The notes under the pieces were generated by a model that was given only the letters and a program-made list of their open reading frames with translations, was not told where the DNA came from and did no database searches. A stretch of DNA of 64,000 nucleotides from Flavobacterium sp. I3-2 (GTDB lineage: Bacteria; Bacteroidota; Bacteroidia; Flavobacteriales; Flavobacteriaceae): positions 992,001 through 1,056,000 of the forward strand of contig NZ_CP058306.1 of NCBI RefSeq assembly GCF_013389595.1, read 5' to 3'. Each line of letters opens with the position of its first letter. Positions within the stretch are counted from its first letter, which is position 1. The translations under genes and the position numbers were made by a program. This document shows, piece by piece, positions 7,454 to 16,686 of the stretch.

Positions 7454-7483
7454 AAGTCACGATTCCGTCGTGACTTATTTTTT
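7454..7483 (+). terminator. Intrinsic terminator after DUF6341
   Basis: AAGTCACGA (7454-7462) and TCGTGACTT (7468-7476) form a perfect 9-bp stem with a five-base loop, followed by a T-run. Confidence 0.85.
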
Positions 7484-7495
7484 TACTACTTATAA

Positions 7496-7918
7496 ATGAC
7501 AATAAAAACTTACCAATCGTATAATTTTCCTTTTGAATTAAAGAGAGAAATTGTAGATTTCCTTTACACACATCTTGAACAATTTGGCGATGATAAGGAA
7601 GTAATCACTAAAGCATTAAATTACATTGTTGACAAAGGCGGACATTTGGTTTTATGCCTTGAAAAAGATGAAATAGTTGGAGCTGCAGTGATTAATCACA
7701 CACACATGGATAGCTATATTCCAGAAAATATTTTAGTTTATTTAGCTACAGATTTAAATCGAAGAAGAACGGGTATTGGAACCTTAATTATGACTGAAGT
7801 TTTAGACGTTTGCAGAGGAAATATTCTATTGAGAATTGACGCAGATAATCCGGCAATTAAACTTTATGAAAAATTTGGATTCAAAAATCCGTATTTAGAG
7901 ATGGTTTTAAAGAGATAA
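7496..7918 (+). CDS. GNAT family N-acetyltransferase
   Basis: A 140-residue single-domain GNAT enzyme. The acetyl-CoA-binding region reads VYLATDLNRRRTGIGTLIM (about residues 81-99), with the usual R-x2-G-x-G/A pattern, and the C-terminal motif NPAIKLYEKFGF is typical of the fold. The substrate is unknown. It starts 12 bases after the preceding terminator and is followed by its own terminator, so it is probably monocistronic. Confidence 0.85.
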   Translation: MTIKTYQSYNFPFELKREIVDFLYTHLEQFGDDKEVITKALNYIVDKGGHLVLCLEKDEIVGAAVINHTHMDSYIPENILVYLATDLNRRRTGIGTLIMTEVLDVCRGNILLRIDADNPAIKLYEKFGFKNPYLEMVLKR

Positions 7919-7945
7919 ACACAAAAAAATATAGAACAAATAATT

Positions 7946-7976
7946 AAGCTGACTTTTTGAAGAAGTCGGCTTTTAT
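7946..7976 (+). terminator. Intrinsic terminator after the GNAT gene
   Basis: AAGCTGACTT (7946-7955) pairs with AAGTCGGCTT (7963-7972) with one G-U pair, followed by a T-rich stretch. Confidence 0.8.
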
Positions 7977-8056
7977 TTTATCAATAATTTAACAAAATTA
8001 TCATATATTTATACATATTTTTATTTTTTACAACTAACCAATTTTAATATTAATTT

Positions 8057-10870
8057 ATGAATTTAAGGAAACTAACACTTGGTTTATTAATTCTCCCAGC
8101 ATCTTTATTTGCACAAATCGCAGATTTAAATCAAAAATTACCGACCGATCCTAATGTAAAAATCGGAAAATTAGACAATGGATTAACGTATTACATCAGA
8201 CATAATCCAAAACCAGAAAAAAAAGTAGATTTACGCTTAGTTCTTAATGCCGGTTCTGTTTTAGAAACAGACAGCCAAGTAGGACTTGCGCACTTCTTAG
8301 AACACATGGTTTTTAACGGAACAAAAACATTCCCTAAAAATGAATTGATCGATTACCTTCAAAGTATTGGTGTTAAATTTGGTCAACATTTAAATGCATA
8401 CACTAGTTTTGACGAAACCGTTTATTTCTTACCAATTCCTGCAGATGACCCTGTAAAATTAGACAAAGGTTTTCAAATTCTTGAAGATTGGGCTTTTAAC
8501 GCAAATCTTGACGGAAAAGATATCGATGACGAACGTGGTGTTGTTATTGAGGAATATCGTACACGTTTAGGCGCGAATGAACGTATGATGCGTGAGTATT
8601 TACCAAAAATGCTTTACAACTCAATGTACGCACAACGTTTACCAATCGGCACAAAAGAAAACTTAGAAACGTTTAAACACGATGAAATTCGTCAATTTTA
8701 TAAAGATTGGTATCGTCCGGATTTAATGGCAGTTATTGTTGTTGGTGATATTGATGTAAATGAGATGGAGCAAAAAATCAAAAGTCATTTTGGTTCATAT
8801 AAAAACCCAAAAAATGCACCAGCTCGTAAATCATTTGACATCCCAAATCACAAAGAAACCTTTGTTTCAATAAGCACCGATAAAGAAGCGACAAACGCAA
8901 ATGTACAAATCCTTTATAAAGACCAAGGTATTTCAAAACCTTCAACAACAGTTGGTGATTTCAGAAATGATTTAATCGAAGGATTATTTGGACAGATGAT
9001 AAACGCACGTTTAAAGGAATATACAAATAGTGCAAATCCACCATTTATTTACGGATACAGCTATTATGGCGGCATGTATGGTCGCGGAAAAGATGCCTTC
9101 CAATCCTTTGCAATGACAGCAGAAGACAAACAACTTGAGGCTATCAAAACATTAGCAATCGAAAATGAAAGAGCTAAAAGATATGGTTTTACACAATCTG
9201 AATTAGACCGAGCTAAGAGTGAATATTTATCATCGTATGAAAAAGCTTACAACGACAGATATAAAAACAATTCATCTGCATACTTAGGTCAATATCAAAC
9301 CAATTTCTTAGAAGGCGAAGCAATCCCTTCTATTGAATATGAATTTAATTTAGTTAAGGAATTACTTCCAACTATTTCATTAAACGAAACAAATAAATTA
9401 ATTCAAAATTACATCAAAGACGAAAATCGTGTAATCATTTTAACTGGACCTGAAAGAAAAGATGGTTCGAAAACTACTGAAAAAGATGTTTTAGCAGCGC
9501 TAGATGTTTCTAAAATTGAAATCACACCATATCAAGATGCAGTAGTTGCAAAGTCTTTAATTCGCAATGAAATCAAACCTGGTAAAATCACAAAAACCAC
9601 AAAAAACGCGAAATTAGGAACAACCACTTTAGAACTTTCAAACGGTGCTAAAGTTACTTACAAAAAAACTGATTTCAAAAACGACGAAATTCTATTTAAT
9701 GGCGTTAGTTTCGGTGGCTTTAATTCCATAGATACAAAAACATACAAAACAATCAATTTAGCAACCGGAGCAGTACCTCAAGCTGGTATTGCAGGAATGG
9801 ATCAAAATGCGTTAACGAAATTCAATTCGGGTAAAATTTATCGTGTTAGCCCATATGTTGGTGGAATGACTGAAGGTTTCTACGGAAGTTCAACGCCAAA
9901 AGATTTAGAATTTTTATTTCAATCGGTTTATGCTTATTTCACTGATTTAAATTATGATGAAAAAGCATACGAATCAGAAAAAAACAAATACAAATCATAC
10001 TATGCAAATTTAATGTCTCAACCTGAAATGTATTTTTCTAAGCAAGTAAATGATTTCATGTACGGACATAACGAACGTTATATTTCTTTCCCACCAAGTG
10101 ACAGCGATTGGGATAAAACAGATTACAAAAAAGCATATGAATTGTACAAAGATCGATTTGCAGATGCAAGCGATTTCGAATTCTTCTTTGTTGGAAATGT
10201 AACTGATGATGAAATGAAAGCTTATTCTGAAAAATACATTGCATCTTTACCAGCAACTAATAGAAAAGAAACATTCAAAGACACTGGTTCAAGACCAATT
10301 AAGGGAATTCATAAAAAAGAAGTTTTCAAAGGAAACGATGATAAAGCAACAGTTAGAATTTCATTCACTGGTGAAACTACCTATTCTGAAAAAGAAAATT
10401 TAGCAATGCAAGCTTTAGGTGAAATCTTAACAATAAAATTAATTGAAGAACTTCGCGAAAAAGAAGGTGGTGTTTATGGTGCTAGTGCACGCGGAAGTTT
10501 AAATAAATTACCTTATGGTTCTTATAGCTTCAGTATTGGATATCCAACTAATCCAGCAAGTGCTGATAAACTAATTGAACTGACTTTAAAAGAAGTTGAA
10601 AAGATTCAAAAAAATGGACCTGAAGCTAAAGATTTAGATAAATTTAAAGAAGGTGAAATGACAGATTACACAATTTCTTTAAAAGAAAACAATTACTGGC
10701 TTGATGTATTAAGTGATTCATATACTTCGAAAGAAAATCCTGAAAAAGCATTGGAATTCGAAAAGAACTTAAAGGCTTTAACAGCTAAAGATGTTCAAGA
10801 TGTAGCTAACAAATACTTAAAACAAAACAGAGTAATTTCGGTTTTAAAACCTGAATCTGATAAAAAATAA
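8057..10870 (+). CDS. M16 family zinc metallopeptidase (two-domain, secreted)
   Basis: A 937-residue insulinase/PqqL-type peptidase with a signal peptide (MNLRKLTLGLLILPASLFAQ), so it is periplasmic or outer-membrane associated. The inverted zinc motif HFLEH is at about residues 79-83 in GLAHFLEHMVFNGT, with the downstream glutamate of the family in DERGVVIEEY near 160-170. A second M16 half without a zinc site follows (about 510-930), containing REKEGGVYGASARG, the substrate-binding R/Y part. The length is normal for this Bacteroidota subgroup. It is probably a peptide-degrading protease; the natural substrate is unknown. The gene stands alone between terminators. Confidence 0.92.
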   Translation: MNLRKLTLGLLILPASLFAQIADLNQKLPTDPNVKIGKLDNGLTYYIRHNPKPEKKVDLRLVLNAGSVLETDSQVGLAHFLEHMVFNGTKTFPKNELIDYLQSIGVKFGQHLNAYTSFDETVYFLPIPADDPVKLDKGFQILEDWAFNANLDGKDIDDERGVVIEEYRTRLGANERMMREYLPKMLYNSMYAQRLPIGTKENLETFKHDEIRQFYKDWYRPDLMAVIVVGDIDVNEMEQKIKSHFGSYKNPKNAPARKSFDIPNHKETFVSISTDKEATNANVQILYKDQGISKPSTTVGDFRNDLIEGLFGQMINARLKEYTNSANPPFIYGYSYYGGMYGRGKDAFQSFAMTAEDKQLEAIKTLAIENERAKRYGFTQSELDRAKSEYLSSYEKAYNDRYKNNSSAYLGQYQTNFLEGEAIPSIEYEFNLVKELLPTISLNETNKLIQNYIKDENRVIILTGPERKDGSKTTEKDVLAALDVSKIEITPYQDAVVAKSLIRNEIKPGKITKTTKNAKLGTTTLELSNGAKVTYKKTDFKNDEILFNGVSFGGFNSIDTKTYKTINLATGAVPQAGIAGMDQNALTKFNSGKIYRVSPYVGGMTEGFYGSSTPKDLEFLFQSVYAYFTDLNYDEKAYESEKNKYKSYYANLMSQPEMYFSKQVNDFMYGHNERYISFPPSDSDWDKTDYKKAYELYKDRFADASDFEFFFVGNVTDDEMKAYSEKYIASLPATNRKETFKDTGSRPIKGIHKKEVFKGNDDKATVRISFTGETTYSEKENLAMQALGEILTIKLIEELREKEGGVYGASARGSLNKLPYGSYSFSIGYPTNPASADKLIELTLKEVEKIQKNGPEAKDLDKFKEGEMTDYTISLKENNYWLDVLSDSYTSKENPEKALEFEKNLKALTAKDVQDVANKYLKQNRVISVLKPESDKK

Positions 10871-10875
10871 TGATT

Positions 10876-10902
10876 AAAAAGAGGCTTTCGCCTCTTTTTT
10901 TT
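10876..10902. terminator. Bidirectional terminator, M16 peptidase / S1-P1 nuclease
   Basis: AAAAAGAGGC (10876-10885) and GCCTCTTTTT (10890-10899) form a perfect 10-bp stem with a TTTC loop. There are T-runs on both strands between the two convergent genes. Confidence 0.88.
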
Positions 10903-11692
10903 ATCCATAAATCTCATTTAGAACTTTTGCTAAACGTAAACCACCTTTTAATAATTGATCTTCTACATTTTGTTTGTTTAAATAATGATATTTATATCCT
11001 AAATTGTCATTTGCTTGAACTTCTTTGTAAATGTTATTGGATAGTTGATATGTTTCAAATATCCAATCGATATATTCCTTTTCGGTAAGTTTTTTGTTGT
11101 ATTCATTAGAATGAATATCTAAAACATCGCAATATTCGGTATAACTATATTTTTCATAATCAACTAAACTTGAATCCCAAACAGAGTGAATATTTGTACG
11201 TTTTCCAAACCATTCAACTGTAATTTTATTTCCTCCTAAGTCTTCGGCTCTACCAACATGCATTGGTTGATGAGAATCGCCTAAAATGTGAATTAAGAAA
11301 GATAATTTTTGTTGCTTTTCTAAATCTGTAAGGTTTTTGTCGTTCTTTAATTCATCGATTAAAATTAAACCTCTTTTGTACATATTATCTGCGCTTGTTT
11401 CGTTTATAGTTTGTACATAAGATGTGTAATCTAAATCTCCAGGAATATTTACATAATGCCAAGATGAAGCGTAGTCAAAATCAGGATTTGATTTTATGAA
11501 ATCTGGCCAATTAGCCCAATAAGCTAATTTTTGTTTTCCGTAGATTTTTTCAATATTTGCTTTTGCTTTATCTGTTAAATTGCGCTCTGCAATTTCTGCG
11601 ATGATTCTATGACCGTTGGTTCCCCAAGCAAGACTTAGTTGTGCAACTAATAAGCAAGTAATCGTTAATAATTGATTTTTAAATGTTTTCAT
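10901..11692 (-). CDS. S1/P1-type nuclease, secreted
   Basis: A 263-residue zinc-dependent single-strand nuclease of the S1/P1 family. After a signal peptide the mature protein would start at Trp in AWGTNGHRIIAEIAE; the N-terminal Trp and His bind zinc in this family. Other ligands are visible in YWANWPDFI, SWHYVNIP, HILGDSHQPMHVG and HSVWDSSLV. It probably degrades extracellular or periplasmic nucleic acid for phosphate or nucleoside supply. The frame extends upstream to a TTG at 11713, but that triplet is part of a -7 box, so the ATG at 11692 is chosen. Confidence 0.9.
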   Translation of the reverse strand: MKTFKNQLLTITCLLVAQLSLAWGTNGHRIIAEIAERNLTDKAKANIEKIYGKQKLAYWANWPDFIKSNPDFDYASSWHYVNIPGDLDYTSYVQTINETSADNMYKRGLILIDELKNDKNLTDLEKQQKLSFLIHILGDSHQPMHVGRAEDLGGNKITVEWFGKRTNIHSVWDSSLVDYEKYSYTEYCDVLDIHSNEYNKKLTEKEYIDWIFETYQLSNNIYKEVQANDNLGYKYHYLNKQNVEDQLLKGGLRLAKVLNEIYG

Positions 11693-11710
11693 TATTGAAT
11701 TAATTTTGTT

Positions 11711-11718
11711 CAAAATTA
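11711..11718 (-). promoter_or_regulatory. -7 promoter box of the S1/P1 nuclease gene
   Basis: TAATTTTG matches TAnnTTTG and ends 18 bases before the ATG at 11692. Its final TTG is in frame with the gene and could mislead a start-codon call. No -33 TTG is seen at the right spacing. Confidence 0.45.
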
Positions 11719-11773
11719 AACACTTAAAACTTTAGTTGTGTCAGATTTGGAAACTTTAAGTTTTTTTTAAAAT

Positions 11774-11807
11774 AAAAAATCGGAAATCCGTTAATGAAAT
11801 TCCGATT
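11774..11807 (-). terminator. Intrinsic terminator after the thioesterase gene
   Basis: On the minus strand AATCGGAA (11807-11800) pairs with TTCCGATT (11785-11778) across a 14-base loop, followed by a T-rich run. Confidence 0.75.
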
Positions 11808-11816
11808 TAATATGTT

Positions 11817-12326
11817 TTATATAAAAAGAGCTTTTAATTCTGTTGCATCTTCAGGCTTTAATTTTCCTGCTAAAACTAAGCTTAATTGTTTACGTCTAAG
11901 AGCTGCGTCAAAACGTGTTTTTTCATCCTCTGTCTCTGGAATAATAGGTGCTACTTCAACAGGTCTACCTGTTTCATCAACAGCAACAAAAGTATAAATT
12001 GCTTCATTTGCCTTGATTTTTTCACCAGATTCACGATCTTCAATCCAAACATCAATAAAAATCTCTAAAGAAGTTCTGAATGTTCTAGAAACTTTAGCTT
12101 CAATAGTAACAACGCTTCCTAAAGGTATTGATTTGTTAAAGGCGACATTGTTTACTGATGCAGTAACGCAAATTCGTCTTGAATGACGTCTTGCTGCAAT
12201 ACTTGCCGCACGATCCATTCGAGCAAGTAGTTCGCCTCCAAATAAATTATTTAAAGGATTTGTTTCTCCAGGCAAAACAATGTCAGTGATTGTGGTTACA
12301 GATTCCGAAGGGGTTTTAGCTTGCAT
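11817..12326 (-). CDS. Acyl-CoA thioesterase, hotdog fold (YciA/BACH type)
   Basis: A 169-residue cytosolic hotdog-fold thioesterase that hydrolyses acyl-CoA to free acid and CoA. The segment PGETNPLNNLFGGELLARMD (residues about 19-38) contains the catalytic Asn/Asp region of the family, and KANEAIYTFVAVDETGRP near 104-121 is the conserved second half. The chain-length preference cannot be told. It is preceded by a TATATTTG -7 box and has its own terminator. Confidence 0.88.
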   Translation of the reverse strand: MQAKTPSESVTTITDIVLPGETNPLNNLFGGELLARMDRAASIAARRHSRRICVTASVNNVAFNKSIPLGSVVTIEAKVSRTFRTSLEIFIDVWIEDRESGEKIKANEAIYTFVAVDETGRPVEVAPIIPETEDEKTRFDAALRRKQLSLVLAGKLKPEDATELKALFI

Positions 12327-12342
12327 TTTTTTATATTTTGTG

Positions 12343-12350
12343 CAAATATA
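12343..12350 (-). promoter_or_regulatory. -7 promoter box of the thioesterase gene
   Basis: TATATTTG matches the consensus and lies 16 bases before the ATG, directly downstream of the preceding gene's terminator. The -33 element is not obvious. Confidence 0.5.
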
Positions 12351-12364
12351 GGAATCTATTTAAT

Positions 12365-12391
12365 AAAAAAAGAGCTTAATTAAGCTCTTTT
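12365..12391 (-). terminator. Intrinsic terminator after the HU/SPOR gene
   Basis: A perfect 24-base palindrome (12368-12391; half-site AAAAGAGCTTAA), with a T-run on the minus strand. Confidence 0.82.
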
Positions 12392-12395
12392 CTGA

Positions 12396-13337
12396 TTATT
12401 CTTCAATGTAAACCCAAGCGTCTTTATTTGCTTTTAGGTGTATGTTATTTAATTCTTTTTGCGCTTCTTCTTTTGTTTTAAAGCTACTGTAAATAACCGG
12501 ACGCATCCCATGCTTAGATTTACCTAAATATTTTGCTTCACTAAATCCTTTTTCTTTAAGCTGGTCAACAAGAATTTGTGCTTTTGCTACTGTTCTAAAT
12601 GATCCTGCAACTATATGATAACGTAATTGTTCTTCTTCTTTAATTATTTTTTCATCAACAATTTTAGAAGCGTCATTTAAAGCTTTAGGTGTGTCTATGA
12701 AGAAAGTAGCTTGTTGAATTTTATTTTGAACTTCTTTTTGTACTTGTTTTTCTATATTAGATTTCTGGTTATCTAATTCTTGGTTATTTCGATAATTCAT
12801 AAAAGAACTAAATAATCCTAGTCCAACTACTAAAATAGCAGCATATTTTAAATAATTAGTTTCTTTTTTAGCTTTCTGAATTGGAATAACTACTGGTTGT
12901 TCTTTCTCTGATTTAGAACGTTCGACGTTTGCTGCTAAAATTGAACTTAATCCAAAAGATGAAGTTAAATAATTAGTTGAGCCGATAGGTTCAAAAATTA
13001 ATTTATGTTCATCATTAAGTTGAATTTCACCAATGTTTTTAAGATACAAAGTTTTGTTTTGATCTAAAGTTTCCTTCCAATTAAAAACTCCATCTCTGAT
13101 TGAAATCAAAGCTTCATCATAAGATAGATTTTCTTCTAAGGCTACATGATTTCCTAGTAATCCATCATTGTTCTTTAATTGTGAATTAAATGAAATCATT
13201 TTCTTTGGAGGAGAAAATGTACCAGTAAGTTCATTAAAGCGAGCTGAAGAAGTTTCAGTTAAAAAAGCACCGAAACCAGGCACAATAACGCATTGGTAAC
13301 GATACAATAAAGCCGATATATGTTTTTCTATCATCAT
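12396..13337 (-). CDS. HU-CCDC81-like and SPOR domain protein
   Basis: A 313-residue protein. The N-terminal half (MMIEKHISALLYRYQCVIVPGF and on, to about 130) resembles the HU-CCDC81 domains of Bacteroidota. A single membrane segment follows (YAAILVVGLGLFSSFM, near 165-182), then a charged, coiled-coil-prone stretch. A C-terminal SPOR domain (about 235-310; YHIVAGSFRTVAKAQILVDQ) would bind denuded peptidoglycan at the septum. So the N-terminus is probably cytosolic and the SPOR domain periplasmic. The upstream extension of the frame is rejected because a TATTTTTG -7-like box lies just before ATG 13337. A role in linking the division site to cytosolic structures is inference. Confidence 0.78.
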   Translation of the reverse strand: MMIEKHISALLYRYQCVIVPGFGAFLTETSSARFNELTGTFSPPKKMISFNSQLKNNDGLLGNHVALEENLSYDEALISIRDGVFNWKETLDQNKTLYLKNIGEIQLNDEHKLIFEPIGSTNYLTSSFGLSSILAANVERSKSEKEQPVVIPIQKAKKETNYLKYAAILVVGLGLFSSFMNYRNNQELDNQKSNIEKQVQKEVQNKIQQATFFIDTPKALNDASKIVDEKIIKEEEQLRYHIVAGSFRTVAKAQILVDQLKEKGFSEAKYLGKSKHGMRPVIYSSFKTKEEAQKELNNIHLKANKDAWVYIEE

Positions 13338-13505
13338 ACTACAAAAATATAGAAACAATATGGGAAATAAAAAATTATTCACAAATGTTATCAACAATTT
13401 TTAATTAACACCATATAGTTGTTAATAAGTGGTTTAATTTGGAATAAACTTACGTAATTTTTTTTATATATTTAAAATAAAATACTGATTTTTAATTGTT
13501 TGTAC

Positions 13506-14624
13506 ATGGATTTTTTTTCGGATGATGATTTGTTTTTTCTTTTAGCACTAAGTAAAACTGAAGGTGTAGGTGATGTATACGCGCGCAAAATCATATCGAA
13601 ATACTCGAATTTAAAAGAGTTATTTGAAAATAAGTCAGTGAAGTTTTTTACTTGTGATGGCGTTCCAAATGTTATTTTTGAAAGAATTAATAAGTTCAAT
13701 AAATTTAAAATTATTGAGAATGAAATTCGTTTTATAAGAGAAAATAAAATTGAGGTACTTTCGGTTTTAGATGCTCTTTATCCATCTGATTTGAAACAAT
13801 GTTACGATGCACCTTTTTTGTTGTTTTTAAAAGGAAATATTGATTTTAAAAACAATAAAATAATAAGTATTGTTGGAACACGAAATGTAACTTCTTATGG
13901 AATGGGTTTTATAAAAGAATTTGTTCAAGATTTAAAAAATTATAATCCAATAATTGTAAGTGGTTATGCTTATGGAGTTGATATTTACGCTCATTTAGCT
14001 GCAATCGAAAATGATTTACAAACAATTGCTGTTTGTGGTAAAAGTCTCGATTCGACTTATCCTAAAATTCATAAAAAATATAACGAACTTGTTTTAAATA
14101 ATGGTGGTTTCATTTCGGAATTTAGAACTTATGATGTTTTTAAAAAAGAAAATTTTATTAAGCGAAATAGAATCGTTGCGGGTTTGTCAAAAGCTACAAT
14201 TGTTGTTGAAAGTGCAATTAAAGGAGGTTCGCTTTCGACTGCTAAATTCGCAAATGACTATAATCGAGATGTTTTTGCTTTGCCAGGAAGAAATTCGGAT
14301 TTATATAGCGCAGGTTGTAATCATTTAATTAAAACCAATCAGGCAAATCTGTTGACTTCTGTCGAAGATTTGGTGTATTATTTAAATTGGGATAAAAATA
14401 ATCAGGATGAACCAAAAGAAAAAGTATTTGAAATACCAGTCGATTTAACTTCGGATGAATTAAAAATTATTTTATTTCTGAAAGAAAATGGTTCTGAAAT
14501 TTTAGATATTATTGCTTTACAAACCGATATTCCTGTGTATAAATTAAGTGTTGTTTTGTTGAATTTAGAACTTCGAAATTTGATTGTTCCATTGCCAGGA
14601 AAGTTATACGATTTAAAAAAATAA
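13506..14624 (+). CDS. dprA: DNA-processing protein DprA
   Basis: It protects incoming single-stranded DNA and loads RecA during natural transformation. The 372-residue protein has an N-terminal helix-hairpin-helix-like part (LSKTEGVGDVYARKII), then the Rossmann-like DprA core with GTRNVTSYG (about 124), SGYAYGVDIYAH (about 156), GKSLDSTYP (about 179), RNRIVAGLS and KGGSLSTAKFA (about 240). A C-terminal winged-helix part (SDELKIILFLKENG to the end) follows. A TTG six bases upstream is in frame, but the ATG at 13506 is preferred. It is divergent from the HU/SPOR gene. Confidence 0.94.
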   Translation: MDFFSDDDLFFLLALSKTEGVGDVYARKIISKYSNLKELFENKSVKFFTCDGVPNVIFERINKFNKFKIIENEIRFIRENKIEVLSVLDALYPSDLKQCYDAPFLLFLKGNIDFKNNKIISIVGTRNVTSYGMGFIKEFVQDLKNYNPIIVSGYAYGVDIYAHLAAIENDLQTIAVCGKSLDSTYPKIHKKYNELVLNNGGFISEFRTYDVFKKENFIKRNRIVAGLSKATIVVESAIKGGSLSTAKFANDYNRDVFALPGRNSDLYSAGCNHLIKTNQANLLTSVEDLVYYLNWDKNNQDEPKEKVFEIPVDLTSDELKIILFLKENGSEILDIIALQTDIPVYKLSVVLLNLELRNLIVPLPGKLYDLKK

Positions 14625-14646
14625 AGTCGAACCTAAGTCCGACTTT
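14623..14646. terminator. Bidirectional terminator, dprA / trpS
   Basis: AAAGTCG (14623-14629) and CGACTTT (14640-14646) form a 7-bp stem with A/T-rich flanks on both sides, between convergent genes. It overlaps the dprA stop codon. Confidence 0.7.
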
Positions 14647-14653
14647 AAAATAT

Positions 14654-15622
14654 TTAATATCCCATTTTTTCTCTAACTCTCTTTAAAGTTGCATTCGCTA
14701 CAATTGCGGCTTTGTCGGCTCCAATTTTTAATAAGCGTTCAACTTCTTCTGTGTTGTTGATATAAAAATTATATTTTTCTCTTACTTCTTTAAAAGTGTC
14801 GCAAATCAATTCAAATAAAGCTTGTTTTGCATGACCATATCCGTAATTTCCGCCTAAATAATTAGTGCGCATAATTTCTAATTGTTCAGGTGTTGCAATT
14901 AATTTATAAATCGTAAAAACGTTACAAGTATCTGGATTTTTTGGTTCTTCTAAAGGAGTTGCGTCTGTAACAATTCCCATAACTTGTTTTCTTAAAGCTT
15001 TGTCATCTAAGAAAATGTTAATGAAGTTGTTCGCAGATTTACTCATTTTAGCACCGTCTGTTCCGGGAATAATCATTACGTTTTCTTCGATTTTAGCATC
15101 AGGTAAAACAAAAGTTTCTCCCATTTGATGGTTGAATCTCGATGCAACATCACGTGTGATTTCTAAATGTTGTAATTGGTCTTTTCCAACAGGAACAATT
15201 TCTGCATCATATAATAAAATATCTGCAGCCATTAACATTGGATACGTAAATAATCCTGCATTAACATCAGCTAAACGGTCTGCTTTGTCTTTGAATGAAT
15301 GTGCTAAAGTTAAACGTTGAAACGGAAAAAAACAGCTCAAATACCAAGAAAGTTCAGTTGTTTGTGGTACATCAGATTGTTTGTAGAAGGTCACATGATT
15401 AATGTCTAACCCACAAGCAAGCCAAGCTGCTGCAACACTTAATGTATTTTCTTTTAATGTTTTCGCGTCTTTAATTTGTGTAGCCGAATGTAAATCGGCA
15501 ATGAAAAGAAACGAGTCATTTTCGGGTAAATTTGCCATTTTTACTGCTGGTAAAATAGCACCCAAAAGATTTCCTAAGTGTGGCGTTCCAGTACTTTGAA
15601 CTCCAGTTAAAATTTTTGCCAT
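14654..15622 (-). CDS. trpS: Tryptophanyl-tRNA synthetase
   Basis: A 322-residue class I aminoacyl-tRNA synthetase that charges tRNA-Trp. It begins MAKILTGVQSTGTPHLGNLL, which contains the HIGH-like signature TPHLGN. The KMSKS loop is present as GAKMSKSAN near residue 193, and the tryptophan-binding region MLMAADILLYDAEIVPVGKD near 128-147. The length and start are standard. There is no leader peptide or structured 5' region upstream, unlike asnA and the arginine operon. Confidence 0.97.
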   Translation of the reverse strand: MAKILTGVQSTGTPHLGNLLGAILPAVKMANLPENDSFLFIADLHSATQIKDAKTLKENTLSVAAAWLACGLDINHVTFYKQSDVPQTTELSWYLSCFFPFQRLTLAHSFKDKADRLADVNAGLFTYPMLMAADILLYDAEIVPVGKDQLQHLEITRDVASRFNHQMGETFVLPDAKIEENVMIIPGTDGAKMSKSANNFINIFLDDKALRKQVMGIVTDATPLEEPKNPDTCNVFTIYKLIATPEQLEIMRTNYLGGNYGYGHAKQALFELICDTFKEVREKYNFYINNTEEVERLLKIGADKAAIVANATLKRVREKMGY

Positions 15623-15737
15623 TTTTAATTATTTCAATTAATAATACAAATTTACTTTTTTTATTACAGTTGAAGCTTTTCAGATTGATATTTATTTTTT
15701 AATTCTTATTTTAGTCGAATCAAAATCAACCCAATCT

Positions 15738-16472
15738 ATGAAAATTATAAAATACCTGTTTTGGTTTTTCTGGAAAACATGGTTTTATTTATTAATATTA
15801 ATTGTAATACTTTTATTTTCACCATTATTAATTGTTTCACTTTCTAATCAACGTTGGTATAAATTCTTTTTTGTGTTGGCACGAATTTGGGCAATTGTTA
15901 TTTTTTACGGAATTGGATTTCGAAAAATTGTAAAAAGTTCACAGAATTTCAATCAGAATGAAAGTTATATGCTTGTGGCAAATCACACCTCAATGATGGA
16001 TATTATGTTGATGTTGATAATGGTTAAGAAAAATCCTTTTGTTTTCGTTGGAAAAAAAGAATTAGCTAAAATGCCAATTTTTGGATATTTTTATAAGAAA
16101 GCATGTATTTTGGTTGACCGTTCAAGTGTGAAAAGTAGGCATGAAACGATTTTAAGAGCTCAAGAAAAATTAAATCAAGGTTTAAGTGTTTGTATTTTTC
16201 CCGAAGGTGGAGTGCCAGATGATGAATCGGTTGTGTTGGATTCGTTTAAAGATGGAGCTTTTCGTTTAGCGATTGAGTTTCAAATTCCGATAGTTCCGAT
16301 GACTTTTGTGGGTTTAAAAAAACATTTTCCATTTAGATTCTTTGCCGGAAAACCTGGATTGATTCCGGTTTATGTACATGAATTCATTTCTACAAAAGGT
16401 TTGACTCAAGATGATAAACCAGCTTTGAAAGAAAAAGTACGAAATGTTATTTTAGAACCTTTATTGAAATAA
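15738..16472 (+). CDS. plsC: 1-acyl-sn-glycerol-3-phosphate acyltransferase
   Basis: It transfers an acyl chain to lysophosphatidic acid to form phosphatidic acid at the inner membrane. The 244-residue protein has two N-terminal hydrophobic segments (about 5-32 and 45-62), the catalytic NHTSMMD box (NHx4D) near 81-87, and the substrate-binding FPEGG motif near 154-158. It stands alone; its stop codon lies inside a bidirectional terminator shared with the convergent tatA pair. Confidence 0.93.
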   Translation: MKIIKYLFWFFWKTWFYLLILIVILLFSPLLIVSLSNQRWYKFFFVLARIWAIVIFYGIGFRKIVKSSQNFNQNESYMLVANHTSMMDIMLMLIMVKKNPFVFVGKKELAKMPIFGYFYKKACILVDRSSVKSRHETILRAQEKLNQGLSVCIFPEGGVPDDESVVLDSFKDGAFRLAIEFQIPIVPMTFVGLKKHFPFRFFAGKPGLIPVYVHEFISTKGLTQDDKPALKEKVRNVILEPLLK

Positions 16473-16499
16473 AAAAAGCGAACTATTGTTCGCTTTTTT
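16472..16499. terminator. Bidirectional terminator overlapping both stop codons, plsC / tatA
   Basis: A perfect 12-bp stem (16472-16483 with 16488-16499; half-site AAAAAAGCGAAC) with a TATT loop and T-runs on both strands. The plsC stop reaches into its left arm, and the tatA stop lies at the loop. Confidence 0.9.
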
Positions 16500-16674
16500 C
16501 ATTTGTATCTTGCGCTTTTTTAGAAGTTCTTGCGTTTTCTTCTTTAGTAGCGTCTTTGAATTCCTTAATTCCAGAACCAAGTCCTTTCATTAATTCAGGA
16601 ATTTTTTTACCTCCAAATAATAATAAAAGTACTGCTACAATTAATACTATTTCCATTGGACCTAATCTACCCAT
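16483..16674 (-). CDS. tatA: Twin-arginine translocase TatA/E subunit (copy 2)
   Basis: A 63-residue TatA/E protein: a short periplasmic start, one membrane helix (about 7-20, [20 protein letters not shown]) with the FGxKKxPEL hinge, then the amphipathic helix [17 protein letters not shown] and a charged tail. It forms the pore part of the Tat pathway for folded proteins. It lies 12 bp after a second copy; from LLLLFGGKK through KEENA the two are identical, while the N-termini and tails differ. No tatC is adjacent. Confidence 0.88.
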   Translation of the reverse strand: MGRLGPMEIVLIVAVLLLLFGGKKIPELMKGLGSGIKEFKDATKEENARTSKKAQDTNEKSEQ

Positions 16675-16686
16675 CTGAAATATTTG

